From Castanea sativa (Eukaryota > Streptophyta > Magnoliopsida > Fagales > Fagaceae), in NCBI RefSeq assembly GCF_040712315.1, contig NC_134013.1, forward strand, positions 16,527,001 to 16,591,000: a DNA stretch of 64,000 bases, written 5' to 3'. Shown here in pieces: positions 36,182-51,779 of the stretch (position 1 is its first letter; every line of letters starts with the position of its first letter). The notes under the pieces were generated by a model. The model worked only from the letters and a program-made list of their open reading frames with translations, was not told the DNA's origin and made no database searches. The position numbers were made by a program, and so were the translations under genes.

Positions 36182-37980
36182 GGTTCAATAGGTTTAGCAT
36201 TGGCAAAGTATGACAAATTGTAAATCTTCTTTAAGTAAGAATGTGTAAAACAAGATGTGCGTAGAAATATTTTCCCAAGAAAATCACTTTTTGACACGTG
36301 GCTTCACCACATATTCCACTCAAAAGTGGGTTTTGTTCCACTTGTGGGCTAGACCTACGGAATAAGAATTGAGCATTTTTCATAATGACAAATTTTTGAC
36401 AAACTCCTGAGAGAAATGAATATTACAAAGTAAAAGTAATATGATGAAGTAATACAACATTGGTCATACAATAAATTGGAGATGATTTTGCAAGTACTCT
36501 TTTTCCTAAAACAGTAGTGATATTTGTAATAGACATTGGCAACAACAAATTACATAGCTAGATGCAAATTTTGAGAGTCTGTTTGGTTGGGGGTGGACAA
36601 GTTGGAGGATAGAAAATGAGATAATAGAAAATTTTTTAATTTTCTCTCGTATTTTTTGGTTTGGGAGTAAAGAAGTAAAGGATAGAAAAAATGGTTTATA
36701 TAAATTTACTTTCATGCTCTTACTAGATAAAAAAAAAAAAGTAACAAACTATAAGGAAAAAAAAAACAAATGAAGCAACAACAAAAAAAAAAAAAGATGA
36801 AACACAACCAAGTAAATAATAAATAAATAAAACCAACCGCTAATTAAAAAAAAGAAAAAGAAAAGACAATTGAATGAAAAGTATAGAATAGGAAAAAAAA
36901 TTAAAGAAGGAAATTTATTATAAAAAAAAATAAAAAATAAAAAGAAGAAGAAGGAAGAGCTAAGTGCAAATCAAAGAAAGCAAAAGGCAAAAGGCAAAAA
37001 AAAAGAAAAAAAAAAAAAGCAAACCAAGAAAACCAAGCACATTGTAGCACAGTGTTTTAGTCCAAACTTTTTCTCTCTAATTTGGGGATTGAAAATATTT
37101 AGGTGGCCAGCAGGAAGGGAGTTAATACCATACCGTACCGTACCAATTGGTACAACAAAAATATTTTGTGTTGCTGAATGAACTGGTACAAAAATCCTTT
37201 CGTATCATACCACTACATACTGGTTGGTATTGGACGTATCGGGTGATATTGGTCTTTTTGATCGAAAAACAAAAATCATTTGGTACAAAAATTAAAATTT
37301 AAAAGTAAAAAAAGAAGAAAGAAGCTAGAAATGGTCACCACGTCACTGGCGATCGCCACCACAACCCACAGGTCGCCGATCGCTAAGGCTCTTTTCTTTC
37401 TCTGGTTCTGTCCGTCTATTTTGCTCCTCTTTATTTCTTTTTTTTTTGTTTTGTGTGTTTCTGGGTTTTTGTTATTTTGTATACTGTCAGTTATGTGTCT
37501 CTACTGTGTAGGTCAGGTGATTTCATGCTTTCAAATTTGAAAAAGTCTATTACTACAAACTTTTTCACAACTTTTTACTATAATTGCGACGTAACAAAAT
37601 ATAATTGGTAAGAAAAAAAATAATAAATCTATATATAACCGATGATTAACCACTCAATTTGTTATGTTTGTGACAAAAAAAATTGTAGATTCTAAAAATG
37701 ATCTTCAAATTTGAATGGTTCAGGTTTTAAAAAAAAAATAAAAATAAAAATAAAAAGGCTCAGCTTTTGGGTATTTTATTTTATTTTATTTAAGTACAGA
37801 TATTTATATTTATTACTTATTCGGATTGGGCCAGAGATTGGCATATCGGGTTAACTCTTAACAGTTCTTCTTTTTCTCTGTTTTTGTCCGTCTCTTTCTC
37901 TCCCTCCTTTATTTCTTTTCTTTGTGTATTGTGCGATTCTTGGTTTTTGTTATTTTGTGTACTAGTGTCAGCTATGTGTC
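36182..37980. other. AT-rich intergenic, no gene seen
   Basis: Poly-A/purine runs dominate 36720-37020. A short stretch at 37125-37150 (CATACCGTACCGTACC) and GGTAC words suggest a decayed MITE, but ends are not defined. Two similar segments (about 37380-37510 and 37865-37985, TTTTTGTTATTTTGT.TACT...GTC) indicate a local duplication. Confidence 0.4.
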
Positions 37981-37984
37981 TATA

Positions 37985-38160
37985 GGCCACGTTACGAATC
38001 CCTTGTGGCTTAGAGAAGACGCTGCATTGTGTGTGCCTGTGTGGTCCTCATGATGAAACCTGGATTAATTGAAGGCAGATTGCTTAATCAAAGAACATTG
38101 AACTGGGTATACAGTTGAACTTGAAATTAGGTTGAATGAACTTATTATGAATGTGCTGAA
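37985..38160 (-). pseudogene. Chimera of reductase exon 5 fragment and CML 5' end
   Basis: 37990-38025 (GAATCCCTTGTGGCTTAGAG then AGACGCTGC) matches the last exon of reductase copy B (45765-45802). From about 38030 it is the start and 5' leader of a CML gene: the ATG of the CML type is at 38049-38051 region (TGTGGTCCTCAT on plus), followed by ATGAAACCTGGATTAATTG and leader to about 38155. The join falls near GCTGC, present in both parents. No CML body follows. Confidence 0.7.
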
Positions 38161-38185
38161 TAATTAATTATAGACAATTTTTCTA

Positions 38186-38330
38186 ACATCTTGTGAAGGA
38201 GAAATAAATAAAACCGTGATACAAAAACTTTAATTAACAATTTTACATCTAAAAAAAAACAGTTTTAAAACATAAAAATGTATATAAAATAGAAAGTCAA
38301 ATAAATAGCATTTAATTGATATTTTAAAGG
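38186..38330. repeat. Dispersed repeat shared with 19430-19570
   Basis: Second copy of the ~140-bp segment, directly after the CML 5' fragment. It is followed by a TA microsatellite at 38458-38493. Confidence 0.75.
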
Positions 38331-38455
38331 CGTCAAATAATGGTATTTCTAGGATTTGGCTTGTAGGAAATTTAATTTTTTGCCACGATACAACTATTCT
38401 AGGATTCTATAAGTATCAAACTTAGAGAATCTTATGAATTTCTTTACATATTTTG

Positions 38456-38457
<2 letters not shown>

Positions 38458-38493
<36 letters not shown>
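38458..38493. repeat. TA microsatellite
   Basis: About 18 TA units. Confidence 0.95.
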
Positions 38494-38496
<3 letters not shown>

Positions 38497-38689
38497 ATTA
38501 TTGTTTATTTATAAACCATGAAGAGTTGCTAATAAGAACATTTGAAAGGTCACTTCTGTTGAGGCAAACACTTTAAAATGTTGTCAAGGCTATTACTAGT
38601 CATAAGGAACCAAAAAAAAAAAAAAATCATTTCTTCATTGTTTGTTTGGTTTTTTTTTTTTTTGGGTGCAAAATTCTGCAAAAACATAC

Positions 38690-39890
38690 ATCCTATTGCT
38701 GTTTCATTTGAGTGAGAACTGAGAATGCACCATGCTTGAGTGAGATGTCTTCTCGCTCAAGCAAGAATTTCTTGATCGAGCGAGCTCTTTAGTAATCGTT
38801 TATAAAAATTCCAAACATGAAATTTTCATTTGTCCAATCGTCCCTCACTTGTGTCTCTCTCAAGCAAGATTCATATAGAAACTTTGGCCAGTACCTCACT
38901 TGTCCCTAACTCAAATGAAACAGAATCCCACTTTGAGCAAATTCTTAAACTTTGTTTTATTACTTTAAAATACTTTTTATTCTTCTATTGTTCAAGTATG
39001 ATTACTCATTATATATTACAACTACTTGTTGTTAGGTTCTGTATTGTATAGTTTTATTGGTAAATCCGTGAACACAAACTTGTCTAGATATAACTCATAG
39101 AGTCTATCAAATTGATTGGATAATGCTTAAGATGTTGGTATTCAGTTTGCAAGAATAAGAAAGAAATTGATTCAAGAATTTAGATTTTTCACAGTTTTGA
39201 TTGGTCAAAACTAAAGTTCAATTGATTCAGAGTTGTAGATCAGTAAAAATCAGCAAATGTGAAAAGCCCATAAGTTGTTCGTTTCAAGCCCAAACCGTGA
39301 TTTGTTTGCTACAGTATTTAAAGGACATTATAAGTTAACTCTAGAGAGCTTTTAAAAGAGAGAAAGAAGAGTGCCCTTGTGCATCCTATTTTAGATTTGT
39401 GGTTTCTGTAACAAAAGCTCTCTCAAATCTTCTACTAGTAATATTCTTTGAAGAAACTCAAGATCTAATATTGTCAAAGTTGCTGCCATCATTCTAGTCA
39501 TTAAGGGTGCTAGAGATCTAAACCTTGAAGTGTGATATTGTAGTCATAGACTGTAGGTCTACGTTGGAGAAAACCTTTGAAGATGGTCTTGGAGTCATGG
39601 ACTGGAGGTTCATGTTGGAGCAAATCCATATCAGAGAAGTCTATGAGATTTAGAACTAAGTTTGTTAACTCTAGTTAGGTTTACTATGAATTAAATATTC
39701 TGACTGTAAACTTCCATCTAATATTGAATTTTTCTTCTTGGGATTAGTCCCCTAGGTTTTTCCTTTAGAATAGGCCGTTTCATAAGGTTTTATGAATCAT
39801 CATATTATTGTGTTATTTACTTTTTTACTGTACATAATATGTTTGATTATTTGTTTAACCTAAGGCAACTGGCAGCTCTACATGCAAGCT
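38690..39890. other. Possible retroelement LTR remnant, no gene
   Basis: The composition and phrases such as TTGGGATTAGTCCCCTAGG resemble the R/U5 part of plant Copia LTRs. It includes internal repeats (AGTCATGGACTGGAGGTTCA versus AGTCATAGACTGTAGGTCTA). No ends or duplication were found. Confidence 0.3.
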
Positions 39891-40299
39891 AGGGTGGTCA
39901 TAAGACCACACTTGACTTGCAAAAAATGGCATATATACACTTGCCAAAAAAAATTATATGTTAAACTAACCTATTGTTACCACCCTTATAAAATTGTTAA
40001 ACACCCTGACTTGATAATTACAAAAAATTGGGTTTAACAAAAATAAAATAAGAATAATACTACATTCACAATATTTTCATAATTTTACAACAAATCCAAT
40101 GTAGTAAGTTGTTTCTGATTCTAATTTAAGTTCAATGTTGATATTATTTTTTTACTTACCAATAACAGCTTTTTGCATAAGATTTATTGTTAAAATATTG
40201 TGGACATAGCATTATTCCAAAATTAATTCTACCCCCCAAACATAATCCTCAATCCCTCCTATAAAATATTTATAAAAAAAAAACTCAAATAACAACAAA

Positions 40300-40705
40300 C
40301 AATAAATATTAGCCCAAGTAACAATAAACATAAACCAAACAAAAATAAAATAAGACCAAACAACAACAAGTGATCTAATCATTCAACAAAAAGCTTACAA
40401 TAAAACAAAAAGATAAAAATCGCTAAACAATCAAATTTGTAGTTCGTTCAACTTATTCAATAAAAATAATCTCTAATTTCATTTTTCCCTTAAAAATGGC
40501 ATCAAGAAAAATATTGTGGTTGTCAATTCTCTTTGATATTGATAATAGTTATATTCTTTTTGACTTTGAAACCACAACAATTTCACTCTCCTTAGTGATT
40601 CGACTCACAATTGTAGCAAATATTTAAGTTATCGTTTTATTAGATTTTGTATAATTTAAATTTATTAGTTACCACTCTAAAAAAAAATTTCTAGAGCTAC
40701 CACTG
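40300..40705. repeat. Intergenic segment duplicated at 63345-63745
   Basis: Shared ordered words include AAAAGATAAAAATC, TTAGATTTTGTATAATTTAA (TTAAATTTTGTATAATTTAA at 63690) and AGAAAAATATTGT. The copy at 40.3 kb is directly followed by the Helitron end; the copy at 63.4 kb has no Helitron. Confidence 0.65.
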
Positions 40706-40730
40706 CCTAAGGCTTGCATAATTAATCTAA

Positions 40731-43700
40731 CTAGTGTTTAACCCGCGTAATGCGCGGGATCATTTTATGAGTTAGAAAAAAATCAACTTAATATATTTTA
40801 CTTAATGTGATGGTAAAATATGGAAGGGGGTGGATGGTTACAGTAGAATTTTTAGCAAATTAAAAGAAGCATCTGTAAATCAATCAAATGTTTAATACCC
40901 CTTTGCAGCTTCAGCTTTGTGGTCATGTCGCATTGGTTGTTGCACACACAATCTTTGAATGTATTCTACAGTGTTAAACTCAAAGAATAAGAGGTGTCCT
41001 CCAACCAAACATGATCTACTAAATGAATTACATGCAATTTCTGTCAACTTAATAGCAATTACATTCATTGTTTTATTAATGGAAATTCACCCACCAACAA
41101 CCATAAAGTTACAACAACAAAATACATTTTCTGCATTTATCTACCATTAAAATAAAAGTTTAAAGTAGCAACCCTAGTAATTATGTAGATAGAGTGGAAT
41201 ATTAACTTAAAATCTAAGAGATAATCAACTTTGTATAAAAAAAATTACACTTTTAGATTTCAAAGTTCTACATTTTCAATCACTCTTCAAAAATAGCAAA
41301 ACAGGTAGGATGGAAAATAATAATTGAAAATTAAATTGAATTCTGTAAATGCTATTCTTCCTTCTTATTCTCTCTAACAATTGTATGACACATTCTCTTT
41401 CTATTTCTTTGCTTCAAATTCAGGTCCGCAAAAAGAAAGTTATTAGATTATGCTGTAAAAGATGACAGCAAATCAAGTGTCAAAGGGAAATTATAATAAA
41501 ATTGTACAATAGAAATACTACTTCATATTTCGAGATACACTTTTGAAACATTAGCTATGCTCATACATTAGCTAACAGACCTACACTAACAGACCATACA
41601 TTAGCTATGCTTTGAGATAACACTCAAAGCTATACCAATCAGCAAAAGTGAGAGTACATATCTTATGTGTGGTAAGTACTAAGTGGCATGCCACAGTGAA
41701 AACTTCTGCAGAAACAGTCAAGATTTCAGCTTACTTGCCAAGAAAAAAAGGAAAAAACCGCTTCCTTAATGAATAAAGATTTCAGTTTACTTGCCAAGCA
41801 CAAAAAGAGGCATCTTCAAATAACAACATGGTACTTTGGTTACTAATTGAGACTTGACCTCAATGGCTTGTAATTTACCTTCCTCATTCTTGAGTCGGCT
41901 TCAAATATCCTAGCATTACTTTGACGCAAAACATGATATACAGCAAACCCCATACTATCTACATCAATTTTTTTTTGCTAAGATAGTTCAATAGAATTAG
42001 AATTTAGCATTAACTTAAAATATATTCTAGATTTTCCACCTTCTCAACTTCATAATGTCTTCCTTTATTTTAACTCAATAAAAAACTTTGGAAGTGTTCT
42101 ATCTTACATAGGCCTAAAGTAAATTTGAGAGAAGCCAGGATGGGTGGATATTCTGTAAATCTCCACGAAACGTTTCCCAATGTATCAATCACATATAATT
42201 GGCCCTTATATACAGTAATATCATTATACTCAAAACCGTTATCATCTACAACGGCTAAACTCCTAGCCCCAGATTTTGCAAAGCCTAATATTCCAGCACC
42301 AAAGATAACAAAAATAGCAGAGTCATTTAAATTAGTTCAAGATGAATTGGGAAACATAACTACATTATTGACAGACCTACATTCAATCTGAGTTTATGTT
42401 TTGGAACATTAAAAAATCTTATCAGATTCATATGGAATTAAAAAGAGTAGAAGTCAAATGGATAAGAATGATAGTTAGGATGTCCTAACCTATCAGCTTT
42501 ATCCAGCAATGTTTCTTGAGAACACCTGGTGAATGTTATAAATCTGTCTAAACAAAGTTAATTCAAACAATAAATACTTAATGGATAGAATCTTGACAGA
42601 GAAGTGTAGCAAATCTAAATTTAAACAAAATGACAGGGTAAGCAGGTTTGTTAAAATTACTAAACTTTCAGATTTTATACAGTTTAAAACAAAAACATAT
42701 ATTTATTGGAGATTTAATATGATAATTCCTAAAGGAAATGCAGTGGTGAGAAGTTTAAGGAAAAAAAACTATTTGAAGTAAAAAAAGAGTGCTGATTTTT
42801 TAGGCAGAGCAGCAAATACTCTTCTAAAAAAAAAATTAACAATATAAAAAAATACATAAAGATTCATAGAGTAAGGTAGTATATCCATTTCTTTGTCTTG
42901 TTTGTAAGAGTATGTTATTTGTAAAATAGATTGAAATACATTAGACTTCAGATTTTTATAAAATAAGTATGTTATTCAAGGGCTAAACCCCATGATGCCA
43001 CCCCCATTAAAAATGGATTATGATGAATCAAGAAGGCAGTAATTAATAAAAGAATGTAATAATTCCAATTTGGAAAAGATTATAATGTTATTAAAGCAGG
43101 GAAAACAAAGATTATAATTTGAGGCCAAAACATTGAAAGAGAGAAAATAAACATCCGGATTTTAATTCAAATTCAAATAACAAAAAGTAGCACTAAGGAT
43201 GTGAAATAATTAGAAAGGAGAATTGAGCTATGAATAGTAATAAAAACTGACACTAACCAACCAATAAAACAAATAAAACAGCTATATAAAAATTCTTGAA
43301 TCCCAAGCACACTAAATTAAACCCCAAAATTGTTCATTATTTGATTCCTATAATTTCTTAGTAACCAAACAAAAATCATTATTATTATGAAAAAAAATTT
43401 TAAAAGCCAAAACAATGACACGAAAACAGAGAGATGTACATCAAGGAATTTAGGATTTTGAACATAATGTTGCAAGTTGTAACAATGTACATAAAAGAGA
43501 ATGAACATCCAAATTTCAATTCAAGTTCGAACATATAGAATTGATGCATACCTTTCGTCGGAGTAGCGCCGAAAAAAGGATTTTTATTATCAAAAAATAA
43601 ACCAAAGAGAACTCTAACAATCTAATTTTGCTTAGAACTATCCCAAATACATCAATCAACAAAATGTAATCGAAAATATCAGATAAATAGAGGGATATTA

Positions 43701-45097
43701 AGGCCGTCCTAAAGTGACACAAAGTCTACAAAAAGAAGTTGAAGTAATCATTATAAGGAAGTTGATCACAAAACATGACGCTAACAAAAAAAAAAAACAT
43801 AACAATTTTACAGGTTAGTTGAAAAAGAATCATGGAATGCTTTTTATATATATATAGAAAAAGCTATCTAAAATATGCAAAAACAGAGGAAATTCAAACA
43901 ACAAATACATAATGGACAAAATTATCAGATAAACAAAGGAAAAATTAGGCTTTCCTAACCTATCAGTTTGTTCCAGCTACTCTGCTTGCAAATTACTCAA
44001 GTTTTGTACTTGACAGAGAACTGCAACAAATCTGAATTTCAACAAAATGACAGGGTAAGAAGGTTTTTTTATAATTTCAATAACACAGTGTCTACCAATC
44101 TATTGGAAGGTGTGTAGTAATTAGTTGGTTATTAATTTATTTATTTATTTTTCAAAAACCCAGCAATTAATCCAAAAAACCATAATTTTACTTAGAAAAA
44201 AAATTATAAATTACTATACACTCTAAACTTTCAGATTTTAAACCATCCTTGTATTAAAATCAAGGGCGAATTCCCTAATGTTACCAAAACTTAAAACCAA
44301 AAATAATTATTTCAGACCGAATCATCCATAGAGAGAGAGAATAAACCCATCATTACACACTCTAAACTTTCAGAGTAATAACCATCCAAGTTGAAATTTG
44401 GCTATTAAAATCAGGGGCAAAATCCCTTATGTTACCAATACTTAAAACCAGAAATTTTAATTTTTCCATAGGAAGAGAAATAAACCCATCTATATTTCAA
44501 AAGGAGTCAAAGAAGAACCGTAGACAATTCGGTATGGAGAAAATTTTAAACTAAAAACATATACATATTGGAGATTTAATATGCTAATTCGAAAAGGAAA
44601 CGCAATGGTGAAAAGTTTCTAAAAACCAAAACAGTATTTGAAGAAGAAAAGAGTACGCTGACCTTTAAAAAAATTTGTTGCAGAGGAGAGATGAGGCAGA
44701 GCAGAAGATCAGATGGCGATGGCCGGCCGCACGAAACTCCACTGGATCACAAAGCAGAGTCTGATGTGAAGAGATCGCTAGGGCTTTTTTCTCTCTATCT
44801 TAGTATCGGTAGGGGATTTTTTTAGAGAGAGAAAATGTTAAGCAGAGTGATAAGAAGAGATGGCTAGGGATTTTTTAGTTGCAACGTTTCTGTTATTTTA
44901 TTTTAACCATTTTTTTTTAACATGCAAAAAACGCTGCCAAACGGTGCTAAACTCGCTAAACAATATAATGTATCGTTTTTTAAAGTGTAACGTGTCTTAA
45001 TTTTAGATATGCAGTTATCCTATCTGTCAATACCTCATTAATTGTAGGAACCAACTTTCTCTCAGCTTTGTCTATTATATATATATATAGATATAGA
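40731..45097 (-). mobile_element. Non-autonomous Helitron (4367 bp)
   Basis: On the minus strand it starts TCTATATCTATA at 45097. It ends with a CCCGCG/CGCGGG hairpin with a 5-nt loop (40742-40758), a short tail and CTAG at 40731. The flanking bases are A (5') and T (3'), the usual A/T insertion site, with no duplication. No Rep/helicase frame is present. The interior contains a diverged internal duplication (about 42560-42830 and 44005-44670) and a GC-richer stretch near 44690-44790 that may be captured sequence. Confidence 0.82.
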
Positions 45098-45137
45098 TTA
45101 ATTAAATATTGTGCTGACGTGAAAATTTGTGAAAGCT

Positions 45138-45141
<4 letters not shown>

Positions 45142-45183
<42 letters not shown>

Positions 45184-45234
45184 TATTTAAATATTGTGCT
45201 GAGATGAAAAATTGTAAGTTCTTCAGAGGTTTCG

Positions 45235-45279
<45 letters not shown>
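45142..45279. repeat. Paired TA microsatellites
   Basis: TA tracts at 45142-45182 and 45239-45279 are each preceded by a similar 40-bp phrase (TTAAATATTGTGCTGA). The microsatellite plus its flank was therefore duplicated in tandem, just outside the Helitron end. Confidence 0.85.
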
Positions 45280-45284
<5 letters not shown>

Positions 45285-45534
45285 AAATATTTTAAAACAT
45301 TATTTGTTCAAGGGTCTAAAACTAACACATGTATATAACTATGTATACAACACAGACCACATATTTTTATTTCAAACGTTTCATTCACGATCTAAGGAAT
45401 AAGAGTATTTCAATTATAAACTAGATACTTCAAATGAAAGTCTCATTATTCATGATTCATCGTGAAACCCTAAACTCACTTCACCTTGTTACAAAATGTT
45501 TACGATGAAAATGCATCACATTGGGCATGAATCA

Positions 45535-48551
<3,017 letters not shown>

Positions 48552-48875
48552 TATCAAGAAATGGAAGAAAGAATTTTGTATATGACTAATTAGCCAAAAA
48601 TAAAGATACAAAGTATTATATACACCTATCAGACTAATTGCTACTAACAGAACAACAACTAACTCTACACGTGCACATATAGTGGTAACTACCTCTCCCA
48701 CGTGCCATCACTTGCAATGATTAAAACAAGCATAAAAAACTACAAGTCGTATTTACACAGTACATGTACAAGTTTAAGTCGTTTATGCAGTGACTTTGTT
48801 CTCATCACACTCCAATGCTCTTGTAAGCTCTGCTCTTGTTGCTTCATTGTGTTCTTCACCATCTTCACTCTGATA
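48552..48875 (-). mobile_element. Copia 3' LTR (324 bp)
   Basis: On the minus strand it follows a purine tract (GAGGGGGAG) and starts TATCAGAG, ending TTGATA, so the tips are inverted TATCA...TGATA instead of TG...CA. The end abuts reductase exon 2. The interior has CACGTG words and TATATAATAC, a possible promoter. The 5' LTR is missing. Confidence 0.7.
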
Positions 48876-50745
48876 CTCCCCCTCAAGAGCAGAGGGTGTA
48901 TGTATGTTTATCATTCTCAGCTTGTAAACAAGATTGGAAATTGATTATAACCCAAAGCTTTGGTAAGCATGTCTGCTAATTGGTAATGAGTCCTTACATG
49001 ATTCAACTTAATAACTCTTTCTAAAACCTTATCCTTGACCACATTGCAATCTACCTCAATATGCTTTGTCCTCTCATGGGAGACAGGGTTAGAACCAAAA
49101 TGTAGTGCTACCTGACTATCACAAAACAACAATGCCTCTCTATTATGATTAACCCTAATGTCTTTGAGAAAGTGTAAAATCCACATCAACTCACATGTAG
49201 CAACTGTCATGGCTCTATACTCAGCTTCTACTGAGGACCTTGAGACCGTAGATTGCTTCTTTGATTTCCAGGACACTAAAGAATCACCAATAAACACACA
49301 ATAACCTATCACAGATCTTCTTGTGTCAGGACAAGAAGCCCAATCAGCATCTGCAAAACCCTTCAAGTGTAAATCTGTTTTAGAGGAAAACATAAGACCC
49401 TTCCCTGGTTCATCTTTCAAGTATTGCAATACTCTATAAGTTGCATCCAAATGTGGCTTTCTTGGTCTAGACATGTACTGACTAAGTCTATGGACAGCAA
49501 AAGTGATGTTTAGTCTTGTAATGGTCAAGTACAATAACTTGCCTACTAATCTTCTATAACTACTTGGATCTTTAAGTTCTTCTCCCTCCGGCTTACTGAG
49601 TTTGAGATTCTGCTCCATAGGTGTCTTTGATGGCTTACACCCAAGCATACCAGCATCATTAAGAATCTCAAGTGTGTACTTTCTTTGACAAAGTGCAATG
49701 CCTTTGTCTAATCTAGCAACCTCTAGTCCAAGAAAATACTTCAAGTCAGTTAGGTCCTTTAGCTTAAACTTCTCATCTAGCAAAATCTTGAACCTGTCTA
49801 TTTCAGCCTTATTATTACAAGCCATTAAGACATCATCCACATACACCAACAAAATCATGAAAACAGCCCCTTGCCTTCTAGTAAACAAAGAATAATTAGC
49901 CTTGGATTGATTGAAACCAAGTTGAAGTAAAGTACCAGAAAACTTAGCAAACCATTGCCTAGAAGCTTGTTTAAGGCCATATAAAGACTTATTTTGCTTG
50001 CAAACTACCTCCCCCTAGCTGTGAAACCCCTGTGGAAGAGCCATATACACTTCCTCATCCAAATCACCATGAAAAAACACAATATTTACATCTAATTGAC
50101 TGAGAAACCAGCCTTGAATTGCAACCACAACAAGAAATACCTTGACTGAAACCATTTTGGCCACAAGGGAAAAAGTCTCAAAATAATCCACTCCCTTTTT
50201 CTGTGTAAATCCCTTAGCAACCAACCTTGTCTTGTACCTCTCAACTAAACCATCAACCTTATATTTAATTTTATAAACCCATTTACACCCAACAATTTTC
50301 TTACCAGCAAGAAGAGGGATCAATGTCCAAGTATTATTAGCCTCAAGTGCAGCTATTTCAGCAGCCATGGCCTCTTGCCATTTGGGGTTAGAAGTAGCTT
50401 GGAAAAAATAAGTTGGTTCAATAAGGGAAGAAATGGAGCAACAGAAAGATTTGTAAGAAGGAGAGAGATGGTTATAAGAAACATGAGATGAAGAGGATGG
50501 GAAGTATTTGATTGAGGAGGAGTGGCAGCAAGGATAGTGGATACCTGGTTGCAGTGGTAAGCTTGTAAATAAGAAGGTGGTTTGACAATCCTAGAAGACC
50601 TTCTAAGAGTACTAGGATCAATAACTGGATCAGGAGGTTCTATAGGAAGCTCATCAAGCAAATCATCATCAAGAGAATGATGAATATGAATGATTGGGTC
50701 AAGAGGAATAGCAGATGAAGAAGAAGATTAGGATGAAGGATATGG
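48876..50745 (-). pseudogene. Ty1-Copia polyprotein: RT and RNase H, 5'-truncated
   Basis: It begins within the integrase-RT linker ([18 protein letters not shown], about 50610). A frameshift near 50500-50370 leads to the RT N-terminus ([25 protein letters not shown]). One stop at 50017-50015 follows QGFHS. Then comes the RT catalytic YVDDVLMA (about 49850) and RNase H ([38 protein letters not shown]) to 48917. Gag, protease and integrase are absent. The low number of lesions suggests a fairly recent insertion. Confidence 0.88.
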
Positions 50746-50849
50746 AACTTAGTTTTAGAAGTACGCAATAGTTTTTTTTTTTTGGTTGAAAGGGAGGGAG
50801 TATACTCAATGCTATCCAATAATTTTCCTTATTTTTGGGCGAAGACATT

Positions 50850-51010
50850 TGAATGATGTTAAGAGATCAAACTATTATGAGAAATATTAGAATCATTAGT
50901 TTAATTAATTAATGATAATGCCAACTGACACTCAAGACAGTTCTAAATTATCAAGGACAATAAAATAGATTGATTTTAGAGAGACTAACGAAGCAATATG
51001 TGTTTCCCTT
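50850..51010. repeat. YjbQ 3'-flank block, second copy
   Basis: It matches 4130-4310 and the block near 56780-56990 (AATTATCAAGGACAATA, CGAAGCAATATGTGTT). It lies between the truncated Copia and CML2. No YjbQ exon precedes it. Confidence 0.65.
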
Positions 51011-51760
51011 AAGGTAAGTGTTTCTTTGTTTTTTTGGCTAAGTAAGTTCGGGAGATTGAACTCCGAGCAACAGGTCACCTAGGATCCCAGGTACCAACTC
51101 GCCTAGAAGGCGGTGGTGCCCTTAAGGTAAGTGTTTCGTTTATATCTAGACAAATATTTCATTAGATATTTTCACGAGACTATCCTCACATAGTACGTGG
51201 AATCTATATATGCTATGTGAGACAAGTCTTGTAAGGCCATCTTTTAAGATACTTTTTTTCTAGGTTTGGGTGTCTATTATTATCGTTTTGCTCTTGTTGA
51301 ATGAAGGGATGTAGATATAAATAATGAAAGTTTGTTTTATAATGGCACCGGCCATCAGGTAGTTGGGGTACGTGTTGTTACTTTACTGTCTAGTTTTTTC
51401 AAACTTCCTTTTAATTTTTGGCTGGTCTAAAGACTTTAAACATGGACTATTATAGGATTCCACAATTGAAATTTTTTTTTTCCTCGTCTTTTATGGTTTA
51501 TAAGTTTTTTTTGCCGCATAATTGTATAAAGTACAAACAATAAGAGGGGAAAAAAACAAAAGAAAAAAGAAGCAAGTCGAGGAGGGGCCAGGGAAAGAGG
51601 GAAGAAAAAAAAAATTCTGAGTGATATAAGCTGATTATTCTACAAGATTATAGAAATCTTTTCTTTACAGATGTGTAATAAGACAAAGAATGAACTAATT
51701 AATTAACAAGTAACAAAGACCAATCATTGAAGGAAACGGACAAATATTCTCAGTGAACAG
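51011..51760. other. 3' flank of CML2
   Basis: No gene is seen. ATAAATAATGAAAGTTTG at about 51316 recurs in the 3' flanks of CML3 (about 57480) and CML4 (about 61828), confirming the duplicated unit. Confidence 0.5.
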
Positions 51761-51779
51761 CAATACTATTGGATATGAA

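Noticed and set aside
42125..42781. Small frames inside the Helitron
   Set aside because: No match to Rep/helicase or a known gene fragment that I can recognise.
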